A DNA stretch of 64,000 nt from JADLHS01 sp020848635 (GTDB lineage Bacteria > Verrucomicrobiota > Verrucomicrobiia > Limisphaerales > JADLHS01). The notes under the pieces are model-generated. The model did no database searches and was not told the origin of the DNA. It was given only the letters and a program-made list of their open reading frames with translations. The stretch lies in contig JBAOIL010000024.1 in assembly GCA_037044975.1 (NCBI GenBank), positions 230,605 through 294,604 of the forward strand. The letters are read 5' to 3'. Each line of letters begins with the position of its first letter. Position 1 is the stretch's first letter. Below are positions 8,814-18,271 of the stretch, piece after piece. The position numbers and the translations under genes were made by a program.

Positions 8814-11099
8814 ATGAACATTGTAAAACTTGTTGTGTTCACAGTCGTGCTCTCGTTGGCCGCGATGCGGACGGTGCCGGCCCAGCACCTTCCCGCATTT
8901 CCCGGTGCCGAGGGCTTTGGTTCGTTCACACCCGGTGGTCGTGGAGGCAAGGTGCTGTACGTCACTTCGCTGGAGGACTACGATGCTTCCAAAGGGGAGA
9001 CTCCCATCTCCGGTAGTCTGCGGCAGGCCATCGAAACCCAAGGGCCTCGCACCATCCTCTTCAAAACTTCCGGCACGATATTCTTGAAGTCCGTCCTTGT
9101 CGTCAAAGAACCGTTCCTCACCATCGCCGGACAGACGGCGCCGGGTGACGGCATTTGCATCGCGCGCTACACCACGCGCGTGGAGGCGCACGATGTGATT
9201 ATTCGCCATGTCCGATTCCGGCTCGGCGATGAAGCACGCGCCGAACTGGGCACGTTCGACGTTTCCAGCACCCATGATGTCATCCTTGACCATTGTTCGA
9301 TCAGTTGGTCCATGGACGAGAACTGCACCTTGCATGGCAAAGGCGTGCGTAACGTGACGGTGCAGTGGTCGTTGATTTACGAGGGCCTCAACCGCAGCTT
9401 TCATCCCAAGGGCGAGCACGGCCACGGGTCGCTGTTGCGCACGGACGGCGGCGCATTCAGCATTCATCACAGCGTTTACGCTCACAACAACGCGCGCAAT
9501 CCCCGCCCCGGCGGCTACGAAGATACGCCCGGGCTGTGGCTCGATTTCCGCAACAACGTCGTCTATGACTGGGGCGCGACTTCGGGCTACAGCGGCTTGG
9601 AGCGAACCCGCCTCAACTACGTTGGAAATTATTTCAAGCCGGGCCCCTCGACCAGCGACGCCGTTCGCGAGTTCGGTTTCAGTGCCCAGACGTTTCAGAC
9701 CAAAATGTACCTGACCAATAATGTTTTTTACAACCGTCCGGAAAAGACGGCGAACAACTGGCTCATGATCCGGAAATGGGGGAAATGGGAGGGCGAAATC
9801 AAGGACACCAATCTCGTGCCGCAACCGTTCCCCGCAGCCCTGGTCACGACCGATGCGGCGGAGGTGGCATTCGAAAAGATTCTGGTAGGTGGTGGGGCGA
9901 CTTTGCCCCGGCGTGATGCGGCTGATGCCCGCTTGATGGCAGAGATCCGTGCGGGCAAAGGTCGGATCATTGACTCCCAAAAAGAAGTCGGCGGCTGGCC
10001 GGAACTCAAATCCGCTCCCGCGCCCGCCGACACGGACAGCGATGGTATGCCCGATGAATGGGAACGGCACTTCGGCCTGGATCCTTCGAATCCTACTGAC
10101 GGTTCGCAGGATGCGGATGGCGACGGTTATACCAACCTCGAAGAGTTTCTTAACTCCACCGATCCGAGAGTTTCAGAGCGTCGGGCGTTGGAATTTGATT
10201 ATGACGCCATCCTGAAGCAGATCGAAGCGCGCAATGCCCAAATTCGCTCGGAGATTGCCGCGGAGAAACAGAACCGTCCACCGGATGCCGGCGCGGATGG
10301 CGCGGCGGCGCCGCCAGTGCGAAAGATGGAATTGCGACCGGCATCACTGGCTGCCGCGCCAACATCGGTTTCGGTCGTGCTCGCCGAGCCACTGGAACTG
10401 AAGCTCGAGCGGATTCCAGCGGGAACTTTTCTCATGGGTTCGCCGGCGGATGAAGCCGAGCGTGGTCGGGATGAGCAGCAGCATCAAGTGACGATTTCGC
10501 GACCTTTCTACATGGGGGCAACGCTGGTCACCGCGGCCCAATACCTGACTGTCACCGGTGGTCAGCCGGCACACGGACGCGAGGGCGAACTTCCGGCGGA
10601 AGTTTCCTGGCGCGACGGGGTTCGTTTCTGCCAGGCGCTATCCAGGAACACGGGCTTCACGTTTCGACTGCCGACAGAGGCGGAATGGGAATACGCCTGC
10701 CGCGCGGGCACGACCACGCCGTTCAACACGGGAACGCTCATCACGACCGACCAGGCTAACTTCGACGGCAAGTTCGTTTATCCCGGCGGGCAACCCGGAG
10801 TGTACCGGCACGAGCCGACACCCGTACGCACCTTCAAACCCAACGCGTGGGGACTCTACGACATGCACGGCAACGCGTATCAATGGTGTTCGGACTGGTA
10901 CGGCAATTATCCCGACGGTCCCGCGACCGACCCTTCAGGTCCGGACTCCGGCGCTGATCGGGTGATTCGCGGCGGCAAGTATGGCAGTGGCCCGCGCTAT
11001 GTTCGTTCTGCGGCCCGTTACTCTTATACCCCGCACAACATGTCGGTGGTTTTTGGCTTTCGCATCGTCATGGAAGCGGACCAGAAGGAATCAAAATGA
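8814..11099 (+). CDS. Pectate lyase-like beta-helix fused to an FGE-fold domain
   Basis: The 761-residue product has a signal peptide (residues 1-24). A PL1-type right-handed beta-helix follows (about 25-400), with the family openings AFPGAEGFG, GRGGKVLYVTSLED and FLTIAGQTAPGDGICI. A thrombospondin-3/EF-like calcium segment (DTDSDGMPDEWE, about residue 405) and a charged linker come next. The C-terminal formylglycine-generating-enzyme/sulfatase-modifying fold (about 528-755) contains FRLPTEAEWEYACRAGT and YDMHGNAYQWCSDW. PL1 enzymes cleave polygalacturonate by beta-elimination. The FGE part lacks the catalytic cysteine pair near GGKYGSGPRYVRSAARY, so it is probably a binding module. I chose 8814 over 8781 because GAGG lies 8 bases upstream and the signal peptide then starts correctly. 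Confidence 0.85.
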   Translation: MNIVKLVVFTVVLSLAAMRTVPAQHLPAFPGAEGFGSFTPGGRGGKVLYVTSLEDYDASKGETPISGSLRQAIETQGPRTILFKTSGTIFLKSVLVVKEPFLTIAGQTAPGDGICIARYTTRVEAHDVIIRHVRFRLGDEARAELGTFDVSSTHDVILDHCSISWSMDENCTLHGKGVRNVTVQWSLIYEGLNRSFHPKGEHGHGSLLRTDGGAFSIHHSVYAHNNARNPRPGGYEDTPGLWLDFRNNVVYDWGATSGYSGLERTRLNYVGNYFKPGPSTSDAVREFGFSAQTFQTKMYLTNNVFYNRPEKTANNWLMIRKWGKWEGEIKDTNLVPQPFPAALVTTDAAEVAFEKILVGGGATLPRRDAADARLMAEIRAGKGRIIDSQKEVGGWPELKSAPAPADTDSDGMPDEWERHFGLDPSNPTDGSQDADGDGYTNLEEFLNSTDPRVSERRALEFDYDAILKQIEARNAQIRSEIAAEKQNRPPDAGADGAAAPPVRKMELRPASLAAAPTSVSVVLAEPLELKLERIPAGTFLMGSPADEAERGRDEQQHQVTISRPFYMGATLVTAAQYLTVTGGQPAHGREGELPAEVSWRDGVRFCQALSRNTGFTFRLPTEAEWEYACRAGTTTPFNTGTLITTDQANFDGKFVYPGGQPGVYRHEPTPVRTFKPNAWGLYDMHGNAYQWCSDWYGNYPDGPATDPSGPDSGADRVIRGGKYGSGPRYVRSAARYSYTPHNMSVVFGFRIVMEADQKESK

Positions 11100-11905
11100 A
11101 AATCGGCACCACCAGCTTCGGCTTCCGTTACGCGTTCCTCGACCCGGCGAACTCACCGACGTTCGTCGAGATGATCCGCCAGGCGCGCGAGGCGGGAGTG
11201 GAGCGGCTGCAAATCTGCGAGAACACGCGCCCGCTTGAAGTTTCGAAAAGCGGATGGCGCGAAGCGCTGCGCTGCGCCGCCGACCTCGGCGTGGAAATCC
11301 AACTCGGGTGCAAGGCGCTGAAGCCGGAGATCGTGGAGCGTTACATCACCCTGGCGCACGAACTTGCCTGCAACCAGCTTCGCATTGTCATGGAAGACCC
11401 GGACCATCACGAGCGCGCCACGCGGGAAAACGCCACGCGCTTGCTGGCTGACATCGTGCCGAAGCTGCAAAGCGCCGGCCTGCGCCTCGCCATCGAAAAT
11501 CACTTCGACATTTCGTCCACCCTGCTCGTCGAACTGGCGTCATCCTATCCCGCCGAACTCGTCGGCTTCTGCGTGGACACCGCGAATTCGTTACGGAGCT
11601 TTGAATCGACTCACGAAGTACTGCGCCTTTTGCACGAGCGGGCGTTTTGTTATCACCTCAAGGACTACCGCGTCGTGGGTTCGATGATCAGTTTTGCCGT
11701 CCTTGGCGCGCCGCTGGGTGAGGGTGATTTGGATTTGAACGGCTGTTTACGCACAATCTTCGCGAACAAACCCGTGCCGCCCCTCTTTGTGGAAACATGG
11801 ACCCCATCGGAGAATCACCGTGAGCGGGATGCCGCGCTGGATGCCGAGTGGCTTCGTCGCTCGGTAACGAACCTGCGTGCGCGCCTGGCTAACTTCGAAG
11901 GATGA
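11096..11905 (+). CDS. Sugar phosphate isomerase/epimerase family TIM barrel
   Basis: The 269-residue protein belongs to the xylose-isomerase-like/AP-endonuclease-2 TIM barrel family. Visible blocks are GVERLQICENTRPLEVS, GLRLAIENHFDISSTLL, GFCVDTANSL, CYHLKDYRV and LFVETWTPSEN, where the Glu, Asp, His and Glu residues normally bind the divalent metal. It starts in an ATGA overlap with the lyase-FGE gene, so the two are probably co-translated. It is related to the TIM-barrel gene at 45560 in the apiose operon (shared QIC(D/E)N, LAIENH, DT(A/V)NS and HVKD/HLKD patterns). The substrate is unknown, and a sugar acid or ketose released by the locus is plausible. Confidence 0.75.
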   Translation: MKIGTTSFGFRYAFLDPANSPTFVEMIRQAREAGVERLQICENTRPLEVSKSGWREALRCAADLGVEIQLGCKALKPEIVERYITLAHELACNQLRIVMEDPDHHERATRENATRLLADIVPKLQSAGLRLAIENHFDISSTLLVELASSYPAELVGFCVDTANSLRSFESTHEVLRLLHERAFCYHLKDYRVVGSMISFAVLGAPLGEGDLDLNGCLRTIFANKPVPPLFVETWTPSENHRERDAALDAEWLRRSVTNLRARLANFEG

Positions 11906-11907
11906 TC

Positions 11908-12636
11908 TCAGAAATGCCGGCGATGGCGAAAACCCAGGAGCGCCAGCGTGCCCAGCGTAGCCAAGGCCAACGAGCTTGGTTCCGGCACGACCGTAACAAG
12001 CCGCGGGCCCGCGTCGACTATGGTATTGTCCGAACCATTTAGGAATGCCGTGTTTTCCCGATCCTCATAGATGGGAAAATCGGAGCCGCCGACTTGCTGA
12101 CCGCGAAGCGCCAACGTCGTCGTCTGATTCAGTCTGGCGTTATACCAAGCCGTGACGTCAATTGATTGCCAGCCAATCGCGGTTACACTGATGGTATTGA
12201 TCGTCGAGGTGAACGAACCGTCCGCCGGTGGCACCCAGGTCGTATCAAGAGTCAGCGCCGGTTCGGTGATCGTAACTGGCGTGCCCACCGGCGTCGCCCG
12301 GAGTCGCAACGACCCGCTACCAGCGGGATTGCCCCCGCCACCCATGTTCGCCCCCCAGTAGTTGTAAATCATGAAGGTAGCGGACGCCACTGGATCAGGA
12401 CCAATGGTGAATTCGACATACGAGCGGCGTCTCCCGGTGGAAACGCCGTTAGCCGCAGCCAGACCGAAGACCACTTGGGAATTCAAGACATACCCGTCGT
12501 ACGTGGTCGTGGTCAGGCCATCCGTGCTGGTTTCTACGAAGACATCATCATTCGCAAAAATGGTGTCACCATATACCGAGGTCACTGCCACGAGTGAGAT
12601 TAGGCCGGCGAAAACGATTGCTGGTATTTGTTTCAT
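11908..12636 (-). CDS. PEP-CTERM anchored DNRLRE-type surface protein
   Basis: The 242-residue protein has a signal peptide (MKQIPAIVFAGLISLVAV). A DNRLRE/CBM96-like beta-sandwich follows (ANDDVFVETST, RRRSYVEFTIG, YNYWGANMG, AWYNARLNQTTTLALRG, FPIYEDRENTAF). The C-terminal PEP-CTERM signal VPEPSSLALATLGTLALLGF with a basic tail is used in exosortase-dependent sorting. The same beta-sandwich is present at the N-terminus of the lyase at 12880 and at the C-terminus of the LamG protein at 18272. It probably binds carbohydrate or supports extracellular display. I chose the ATG at 12636 over a TTG four codons upstream because it puts the signal peptide at the N-terminus. Confidence 0.8.
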   Translation of the reverse strand: MKQIPAIVFAGLISLVAVTSVYGDTIFANDDVFVETSTDGLTTTTYDGYVLNSQVVFGLAAANGVSTGRRRSYVEFTIGPDPVASATFMIYNYWGANMGGGGNPAGSGSLRLRATPVGTPVTITEPALTLDTTWVPPADGSFTSTINTISVTAIGWQSIDVTAWYNARLNQTTTLALRGQQVGGSDFPIYEDRENTAFLNGSDNTIVDAGPRLVTVVPEPSSLALATLGTLALLGFRHRRHF

Positions 12637-12690
12637 GCAATTTAACAAGTTTGCTTATTGCGTTATTAAACACCTGACTCAGTCTCCATC

Positions 12691-12720
12691 ATAGAAGGAA
12701 ACCATCCGTTTGTTGGACAA
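12691..12720 (-). promoter_or_regulatory. Promoter-like element TTGTCC-N18-TTCTAT
   Basis: Read on the minus strand, TTGTCC (12720-12715) and TTCTAT (12696-12691) are 18 bases apart, with GATGGTTTCC directly before the -10-like box, exactly as at 8744-8773. It ends 54 bases before the start of the PEP-CTERM gene. The rest of the gap between 12637 and 12879 shows nothing else that I recognise. Confidence 0.6.
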
Positions 12721-12879
12721 AACGCTCGCACCGGGCGGAGCCGATAAGGACGGACCCACTAGTCGGGAATTGGTTCGTGTTTTCCGAGTTGCCACAACCG
12801 GCTGTCGCACTGGAAATAGCTGTCGCCATCGGCAAGCGAAGGGAAGCTCCAAAAGGAATGCAGAGTTCAACCTGTTTGG

Positions 12880-15378
12880 TCATGGTAATTGTAGACGATA
12901 AAATGTCTGCGGCCAATCGGGAATGGGTGTGTTCGTCAAAATAAAATTGGCCGAGGCGTCAAACTGATTGGTGGCGATGCGAGTCCAGTTGTTCAGGGGC
13001 AGGGCGGCGTTCGTTGCGGCTACCAGATAATAAGGATGGTTCGTCAGAAAGCCGATGCCGCCCATCACCACCATTCCGACGCTGGCACTAACATTCACGA
13101 AGCGGGGTGGCGGGGGTGTGATTATCAGCCCGATTATGTTGGTCATCCCGCCGCCGGCGCGGGTGTCCGCCGCAGTGAACTGGAAACCGGCCTGACCGAA
13201 AAAATCCGGGGCGGGCGTGAACCGTGCGGTGCGTCCGTCACCCAGCAGCGTGACGGTGCCGTTGGTGGGATTGAATACGGCATAAGTTGCGTTGCTCGCC
13301 ATGCCGAAGGTGAAAGTGCGCAGGTTCACGTCCACGGGACTGTTGCCCGCGCCCACGGCGTGCAAGTCGGCGAGCCAGTTCAGGTATTGTTCGAGATCGG
13401 TGTAGCCATCCGGGTTGAGGTGATTGTTGTTCGCCACATCGGGGTTGAGTCCGTTGGCATTTTCCCAGTAATCCGGCATTCCGTCACGGTCAGTGTCGGT
13501 GGGGACGTTGTAACTGTTGAGCGCGGGCCAGCCGCCGACGTCACTTTGCGAATGGAGATAAGCACCGAAGACGCGGCTGACGACGTTGCTGAGGACGCGA
13601 TTATCCACGGCATCGCGCACGTTGCTGTAGCCCGCAAGGCTGACAACGCGCTTGTAGGAGTTGGAGGCGTTGTACGCCGTGACCGGAACAGGGGGCGTGA
13701 ACAACGGCACATCGGACATCTGCGACTGGACATCCGCCGCGGCATTGCGGATGGGCGTATCGGTCTGGGTCCAAACGCCCGCCCACTCATCGGCGCTGTC
13801 GTTGGTCCGGCTCGGACCGAGGTTGCCTTTGACATGCACTTTGACCGTGTTGGTGGCGGGGAATTGCGTGTCCACCTCGATTTCCGGCGCGCCGGAGTGG
13901 CCCGGGCCGCGGATGTAAAAGTTGTTGATGAAATGGAAACGGAACGGAATGTTCCCGGCGCCCAGCTCGACGCCGCTGCGGTAGCGGGAGCCGGAACTCG
14001 AGTAGTCGTACAACACATTGTTCACCGCTTCCATCCAGTTTTCGTAGCCCTGGCCCGCAACCGCGTCGTTCGGCTCGAATTGCGGACCGCGAAAAACGTA
14101 CCGGGCCACGAGGTTGTGGTGGATCGAAAGCGTGGTGGCACTGCAATTCAAACCATAGGCGTGGCTTGCGCCGTAGGGATGCAACACCGGGTCGCCCAAC
14201 GGCTCGGAAATGATGCACCACTGCACCGTGACGTTTTGGTTTTGCACGATGCCAAAAATCTCGTCGCAACTCCAGGAGAGCGAACAATGGTCGAAGATGA
14301 CGTTGCTTGAATCGTCGATTGAAACCGTGTCCAAACCCGTCGAACCGGTTGGCTGGCCCGTGGCGCGGATCACTGCGTCGCCCCGACGCAGCCGCAAACC
14401 GCGTACAATGGTGTCGTGCGTGCCGCCGATGTTGAGGCTGTAATCGCGGATGCAGATGCCGTCGCCGGGCGCGGTCTGGCCGGCGATGGTGATGTTGGGT
14501 TTGTTGATGTAGAGAATGGATTGCAAGAGGATGTTGCCGGAAACGGCGAAGACGATAGTGCGGGGGCCGCTCGCCGTGGTAATGCCGTTGCGCAGCGAGC
14601 CGGCCCCGGAGTCGTTCAGATTGGTCACGTAGTAAACATCACCCCCGCGACCGCCGACGGCATACGCGCCAAAGCCTTCCGCGCCGGGAAAGGCGAGCTG
14701 GGGTGGCGGTGGGGGCGGGGGCGTGTTGGTGTCGTTCAGGACAATGCGCGGGCCGCTGTCGGGAATCGTGTTTGCGGAATGATTGTTGAACGCCGTGTTC
14801 TCCCGATCCTCAAAGAGCGGGAAATCGTATCCCGAGATGGCCGCGCCGCGAAGCAGCAAGGTTGTCGTTTGACCGAGCCGGGCATTGTACCAGGCGGTGA
14901 TGTCAAGATCGTACCAGCCAACGGCCGCCACCGCGAGGTCGCTGCCGATGGTGGCGAAGCTGGCCTCGCTGGGTGGTACCCAACTGGTCACCACACTGCC
15001 CGCCGGTTCGGTAATTTGAACCGGGGTACCCGCCAATGTTCCGCGAAGTCGAAGCGTGGCATTGGCTGCCGGGTTTCCGCCGCTGCCCATGTTGGCCCCC
15101 CAGTAATTGTAGAGGCGCAAGGTTGCTGACGTGACCGGAGCATTGCCCAAAGTGAACTCCAAATACGACCGCCGCCGACCCGTGCTGGTGCCGTTGGCGG
15201 CCCCCAGGCCAAACACGATCTGGCTGCTTACAATAGCCCCATTGTAGGTGGTCGTGGTGATGCCACTCGTGCTGGTTTCCACGAACACATCGTCGTTCGG
15301 GTAAAGGGTCTTGCCGGCACTGGGCATCCCGCCGAAGGCTAGCACCAGCAGCGTCAACTGGGTGACGATTTTTTTCAT
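12880..15378 (-). CDS. DNRLRE module fused to a pectate lyase-like beta-helix
   Basis: This 832-residue secreted protein is modular. It has a signal peptide (1-22), a DNRLRE/CBM96-like sandwich (about 25-215; NDDVFVETST, AWYNARLGQTTTLLLRGAA), a run of seven prolines as a hinge, and a PL1-type beta-helix (about 229-600; AFPGAEGFGAYAVGGRGGDV, ITIAGQTAPGDGICI, FDHCSLSWSCDEIFG). These are followed by a calcium-type segment (DTDRDGMPDYWE, about 625), a cadherin-like/Big domain (about 665-745) and the tail LPLNNWTRIATNQFDASANF...FYRLQLP. The likely job is surface-bound pectin cleavage. Its start overlaps the stop of the upstream lyase-FGE gene (ATGA), so both are made from one message. Confidence 0.83.
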   Translation of the reverse strand: MKKIVTQLTLLVLAFGGMPSAGKTLYPNDDVFVETSTSGITTTTYNGAIVSSQIVFGLGAANGTSTGRRRSYLEFTLGNAPVTSATLRLYNYWGANMGSGGNPAANATLRLRGTLAGTPVQITEPAGSVVTSWVPPSEASFATIGSDLAVAAVGWYDLDITAWYNARLGQTTTLLLRGAAISGYDFPLFEDRENTAFNNHSANTIPDSGPRIVLNDTNTPPPPPPPQLAFPGAEGFGAYAVGGRGGDVYYVTNLNDSGAGSLRNGITTASGPRTIVFAVSGNILLQSILYINKPNITIAGQTAPGDGICIRDYSLNIGGTHDTIVRGLRLRRGDAVIRATGQPTGSTGLDTVSIDDSSNVIFDHCSLSWSCDEIFGIVQNQNVTVQWCIISEPLGDPVLHPYGASHAYGLNCSATTLSIHHNLVARYVFRGPQFEPNDAVAGQGYENWMEAVNNVLYDYSSSGSRYRSGVELGAGNIPFRFHFINNFYIRGPGHSGAPEIEVDTQFPATNTVKVHVKGNLGPSRTNDSADEWAGVWTQTDTPIRNAAADVQSQMSDVPLFTPPVPVTAYNASNSYKRVVSLAGYSNVRDAVDNRVLSNVVSRVFGAYLHSQSDVGGWPALNSYNVPTDTDRDGMPDYWENANGLNPDVANNNHLNPDGYTDLEQYLNWLADLHAVGAGNSPVDVNLRTFTFGMASNATYAVFNPTNGTVTLLGDGRTARFTPAPDFFGQAGFQFTAADTRAGGGMTNIIGLIITPPPPRFVNVSASVGMVVMGGIGFLTNHPYYLVAATNAALPLNNWTRIATNQFDASANFILTNTPIPDWPQTFYRLQLP

Positions 15379-17618
15379 TTTGGAGTCGGGGTTTCCGCTT
15401 CCATCACGATTCGGAAGCCATAATCAACCTTCGGATCGTAATCGTAGCGCGCGGCGGAACGCAGATAGGCGGGATGGCTGCTGAAGTTTCCGCCGCGCAT
15501 GGCGCGGCGTTTGCCAGTGCGCGGCCCTTGCGGGTCCACCTGATCACCCTTGGGATAGGGTGCGATCCAATCACTGCACCACTGGTAAAAATTGCCATGC
15601 ATGTCGCAAACGCCCCACGGATTCGGCGGGAACGTGCCGGGCGGCGTCAGGTGATCGCGATAAATTCCCTTCTGGCCCGGGCCATAGATGCGGTGGCCGT
15701 TAAAGTTGGCCTGGTCGGTCGAAATGGTCTCGCCGGTGGAGAACGGCGTGGTGGTGCCGGCGCGGCAAACATATTCCCATTCGGCCTCGGTCGGCAGGCG
15801 GAACTTGCGGCCTGTGGCGTGCGAAAGATTCTTGCAAAACCAGACCGCCTCATTCCACGGCGCGGTCTGTGGCACGTTGGAATCCTTGCCTGGGATTTTC
15901 ATCGCTGCGGCGAACTGCTGGACAGTCACGGTGTAAACCGCCATGTAGAACGGCTTGGTGATCGTGACGGCATGTTGGGTTTCGTCCTCCTTGCGAAACA
16001 ACTCGGTTTCCGGCGAGCCCATCATGAATTTGCCGGCAGGAATCAGCACCAGCGGCATCGGCGACGCCCCTGCGATTTCCACAGCCAGCTTCTTTACTGT
16101 CGGGCCGGGTGGGGGTGCAAGCTTGACCACGATGTCCAGCGGTTTGCGCTCGGCTTCGACGCGCTTCTCTTCCTTGGAGACGGTCGCAATCTGCGGAATG
16201 CTTTTCGCATTCAATTCGGCGACCCGCTTGAGCACGGCAGCATATTCGGCGTAATCCCCGCTGGCGTCCGCTTTTTGCGGATCCGTCCCGTTTAAGAATT
16301 CTTCGAGATTTGTATAGCCGTCGCGGTCGAGGTCGCCGTTGTTGTCCGCCTGAAGTGGATTGAGGCCGTGGGCAATTTCCCAATCGTCTGGCATTCCGTC
16401 GTTGTCGCTGTCTTGCGGCGCGGGCATGGAATTTAAGACGGGCCAGCCGCCCACGTCGTCCTGACTGTCAATGATTTTGCCGGTGCCCTGTTCGACATCC
16501 CGGGCCAGTCGCTGGTCAATCGCATCGCGGCGGGGCAACGTGGCACCCGCTTGCGCGAGCACCAGCCGGCGGGCTTCGGCGACGGGTTGGGTGGTCATGT
16601 GCGGGGCGGGAAACGGTTCGGAGACCAACACCTGATTTAGTTGGCCATCCCACTTGATGAGCAGATCGTTGTTGGCGGTTGCTCGCGGATCACCGGCAAA
16701 TTCATTGCCGGAAATAAAAATCTTCGTGCGATCACTGCCGGGCCGAAAAGCGAAGCGGACGCCTTGGCTGGAGGAGTGGCCGGGTTTTAGAAAATTGGCC
16801 ACGTAGTTGAGCCGTTCGTAATCCTTCCCGCTGTAACCACTCTGATAGCCCCAGTCGTAGATCACGTTGTTGCGAAAATCGAGCAGCAGACCGGGCAGAT
16901 CGGGAATGCTTTCCATCTTCGGATTCCGGTCGGCATTGTGGGCGTAAAGATTGTGATGAAACGTAATTCCCGCGTCGAAGCCGCGGATAATCGAGCCTTT
17001 GCTGTGCTTGCCCTTGGGATGAAAGGAGCGATCCAGGCCCTCGCTCACCATGCACCACTGGACGGTGATGTTCCGGCCTTCGGGCGAGAAAACTTCGTCC
17101 GTGCTCCAACTGGTTGAGCAATGGTCCACGATGATGTTGTCGCTGGCGCTAACGGTCAGGGCATCAATTTCATCGTGCATGTTTTCGCCCGGCCGGATGC
17201 GCAGATGGCGCAGAATGACGTCGTGCGTGCTGGAGATTTGCAATTCGTAATCCTTGAGGCAGATGCCATCACCGGGTGCGGTCTGGCCGGCGATGGTGAT
17301 GAATGGGCGCGAGATAACAAGCGGCGCTTTGAGCGCAATCACACCGGAAACACGGAAGATGATTGTCCGTGATTCAGTGGTTTCAACGGCAGCGCGCAGG
17401 CTGCCGGGGATTGGGGCTTCACCCTTGGCATGATCAAGCAGGTTGGTGACGAACAGAACCTTGCCGCCACGCCCGCCCTTGGCGTAAGCGCCAAAGCCCT
17501 CGGCGCCGGGAAAGGCAACCGGATTGGCGGCTAAAACCCGATGCAAACAAAGGCACGCCACGAGCAGGCTGGTCACCCGCATGGCAGGGACGACGCGGCG
17601 ACAGGTTCGTGGCTTCAT
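15375..17618 (-). CDS. Pectate lyase-like beta-helix fused to an FGE-fold domain
   Basis: The 747-residue protein has the same order as the one at 8814: signal region, PL1-type beta-helix (about 30-390; AFPGAEGFGAYAKGGRGGKV, FITIAGQTAPGDGICL, VDHCSTSWSTDEVFS), a calcium-type segment (DSDNDGMPDDWE, about 400) and an FGE-like C-terminus (FRLPTEAEWEYVCRAGT, CDMHGNFYQWCSDW, FGFRIVMEAE-like end). The FGE part again lacks the catalytic cysteines (GGNFSSHPAYLRSAARYDY). I chose the ATG at 17618 because the segment before it (to 17687) is not signal-like. After it comes a basic stretch and MRVTSLLVACLCLHRVLA, and the inner ATG at 17582 is a possible alternative. It is the first gene of a two-gene unit with the lyase at 12880. 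Confidence 0.83.
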   Translation of the reverse strand: MKPRTCRRVVPAMRVTSLLVACLCLHRVLAANPVAFPGAEGFGAYAKGGRGGKVLFVTNLLDHAKGEAPIPGSLRAAVETTESRTIIFRVSGVIALKAPLVISRPFITIAGQTAPGDGICLKDYELQISSTHDVILRHLRIRPGENMHDEIDALTVSASDNIIVDHCSTSWSTDEVFSPEGRNITVQWCMVSEGLDRSFHPKGKHSKGSIIRGFDAGITFHHNLYAHNADRNPKMESIPDLPGLLLDFRNNVIYDWGYQSGYSGKDYERLNYVANFLKPGHSSSQGVRFAFRPGSDRTKIFISGNEFAGDPRATANNDLLIKWDGQLNQVLVSEPFPAPHMTTQPVAEARRLVLAQAGATLPRRDAIDQRLARDVEQGTGKIIDSQDDVGGWPVLNSMPAPQDSDNDGMPDDWEIAHGLNPLQADNNGDLDRDGYTNLEEFLNGTDPQKADASGDYAEYAAVLKRVAELNAKSIPQIATVSKEEKRVEAERKPLDIVVKLAPPPGPTVKKLAVEIAGASPMPLVLIPAGKFMMGSPETELFRKEDETQHAVTITKPFYMAVYTVTVQQFAAAMKIPGKDSNVPQTAPWNEAVWFCKNLSHATGRKFRLPTEAEWEYVCRAGTTTPFSTGETISTDQANFNGHRIYGPGQKGIYRDHLTPPGTFPPNPWGVCDMHGNFYQWCSDWIAPYPKGDQVDPQGPRTGKRRAMRGGNFSSHPAYLRSAARYDYDPKVDYGFRIVMEAETPTPK

Positions 17619-17734
17619 TTCAAATTGCGTAAGTGCGGAGCTTGTGACACGCGGACCTGGAGGCGTAACGTCAACTGCTGCCAACACTCCGTGCGATGCT
17701 CAGACGCATCCTAGCCTCGATGTCCCCCCGAGCC

Positions 17735-17764
17735 ATAGGACGAATTCATCAGAATTCTGGACAA
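17735..17764 (-). promoter_or_regulatory. Promoter-like element TTGTCC-N18-TCCTAT
   Basis: On the minus strand TTGTCC (17764-17759) lies 18 bases from TCCTAT (17740-17735). The spacer keeps GATG at the same place as the elements at 8744 and 12720. The distance to the lyase start (116 bases) is longer than for the others, so a long leader or a different start is possible. Confidence 0.5.
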
Positions 17765-17767
17765 AAT

Positions 17768-18218
17768 CATTCCTTGCGCCGCCCCGTCATTTTGACGGTG
17801 TCATTGGCAATGAAGTGTCTCCGGCCAAATCAAACTGCCGCGGGTAATTTCCGGTAAATGTTACCCACCACCCTCGTCCCCGGTGTCGAGTTTGATCCAG
17901 GTCATCGCCCTGCCACCAACTATCGGATTGCTGCTGGTGCTGTTTGATGGCCTTTGGTGGGTTACGAGTTCATCAATTGTGACAACCACAAGTGTATGTG
18001 ACGGAAAACGCACATAACTTGACCGGGATCACTGTGGCCAAACTTTCGCTTGGTAATGTGAACAATTGAGGGCAACGCTCGGTTTCCATTCATTTGGTGC
18101 TCCCTCCGCTTGGACGGGCAGCTCCTTCCGGCGCCCCTGGGGGCAATCATGTGACCAGAGTTCTTTTGCATGCATTGAACATGTTGCCCCACCGGCTGCA
18201 GTCGTTTCCCGCAAGGAA
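17768..18218. other. Intergenic stretch without a recognisable gene
   Basis: About 450 bases lie between the promoter region of the lyase operon and the terminator of the LamG gene. Short frames on both strands (for example 17962-18192 minus) have no recognisable domain, no convincing start signals and no repeats. I see no RNA gene here. Confidence 0.5.
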
Positions 18219-18254
18219 AATCAAAAGGGCGGCACTGCTTCCGCAGTACCGCCC
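18219..18254 (-). terminator. Intrinsic terminator of the LamG gene
   Basis: On the minus strand a 12-bp stem (GGGCGGTACTGC pairing with GCAGTGCCGCCC, one G-T wobble) with a four-base loop is followed by TTTTGATTTT. It lies 18 bases past the stop of the gene ending at 18272. The wobble pairs only on this strand, which supports the direction. Confidence 0.8.
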
Positions 18255-18271
18255 GTGAAGGAATTTATAAG

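Noticed and set aside
8550..10070. Long minus-strand frame of 506 codons
   Set aside because: It mirrors the lyase-FGE gene on the plus strand, has no recognisable domain, and its composition is that of an antisense GC-rich frame.
10397..11099. A sulfatase-activating FGE
   Set aside because: The catalytic cysteines are missing and no sulfatase gene is nearby.
17962..18192. Small minus-strand frame in the gap before the LamG terminator
   Set aside because: It has no domain, no convincing start signal and no coding bias that I can see.
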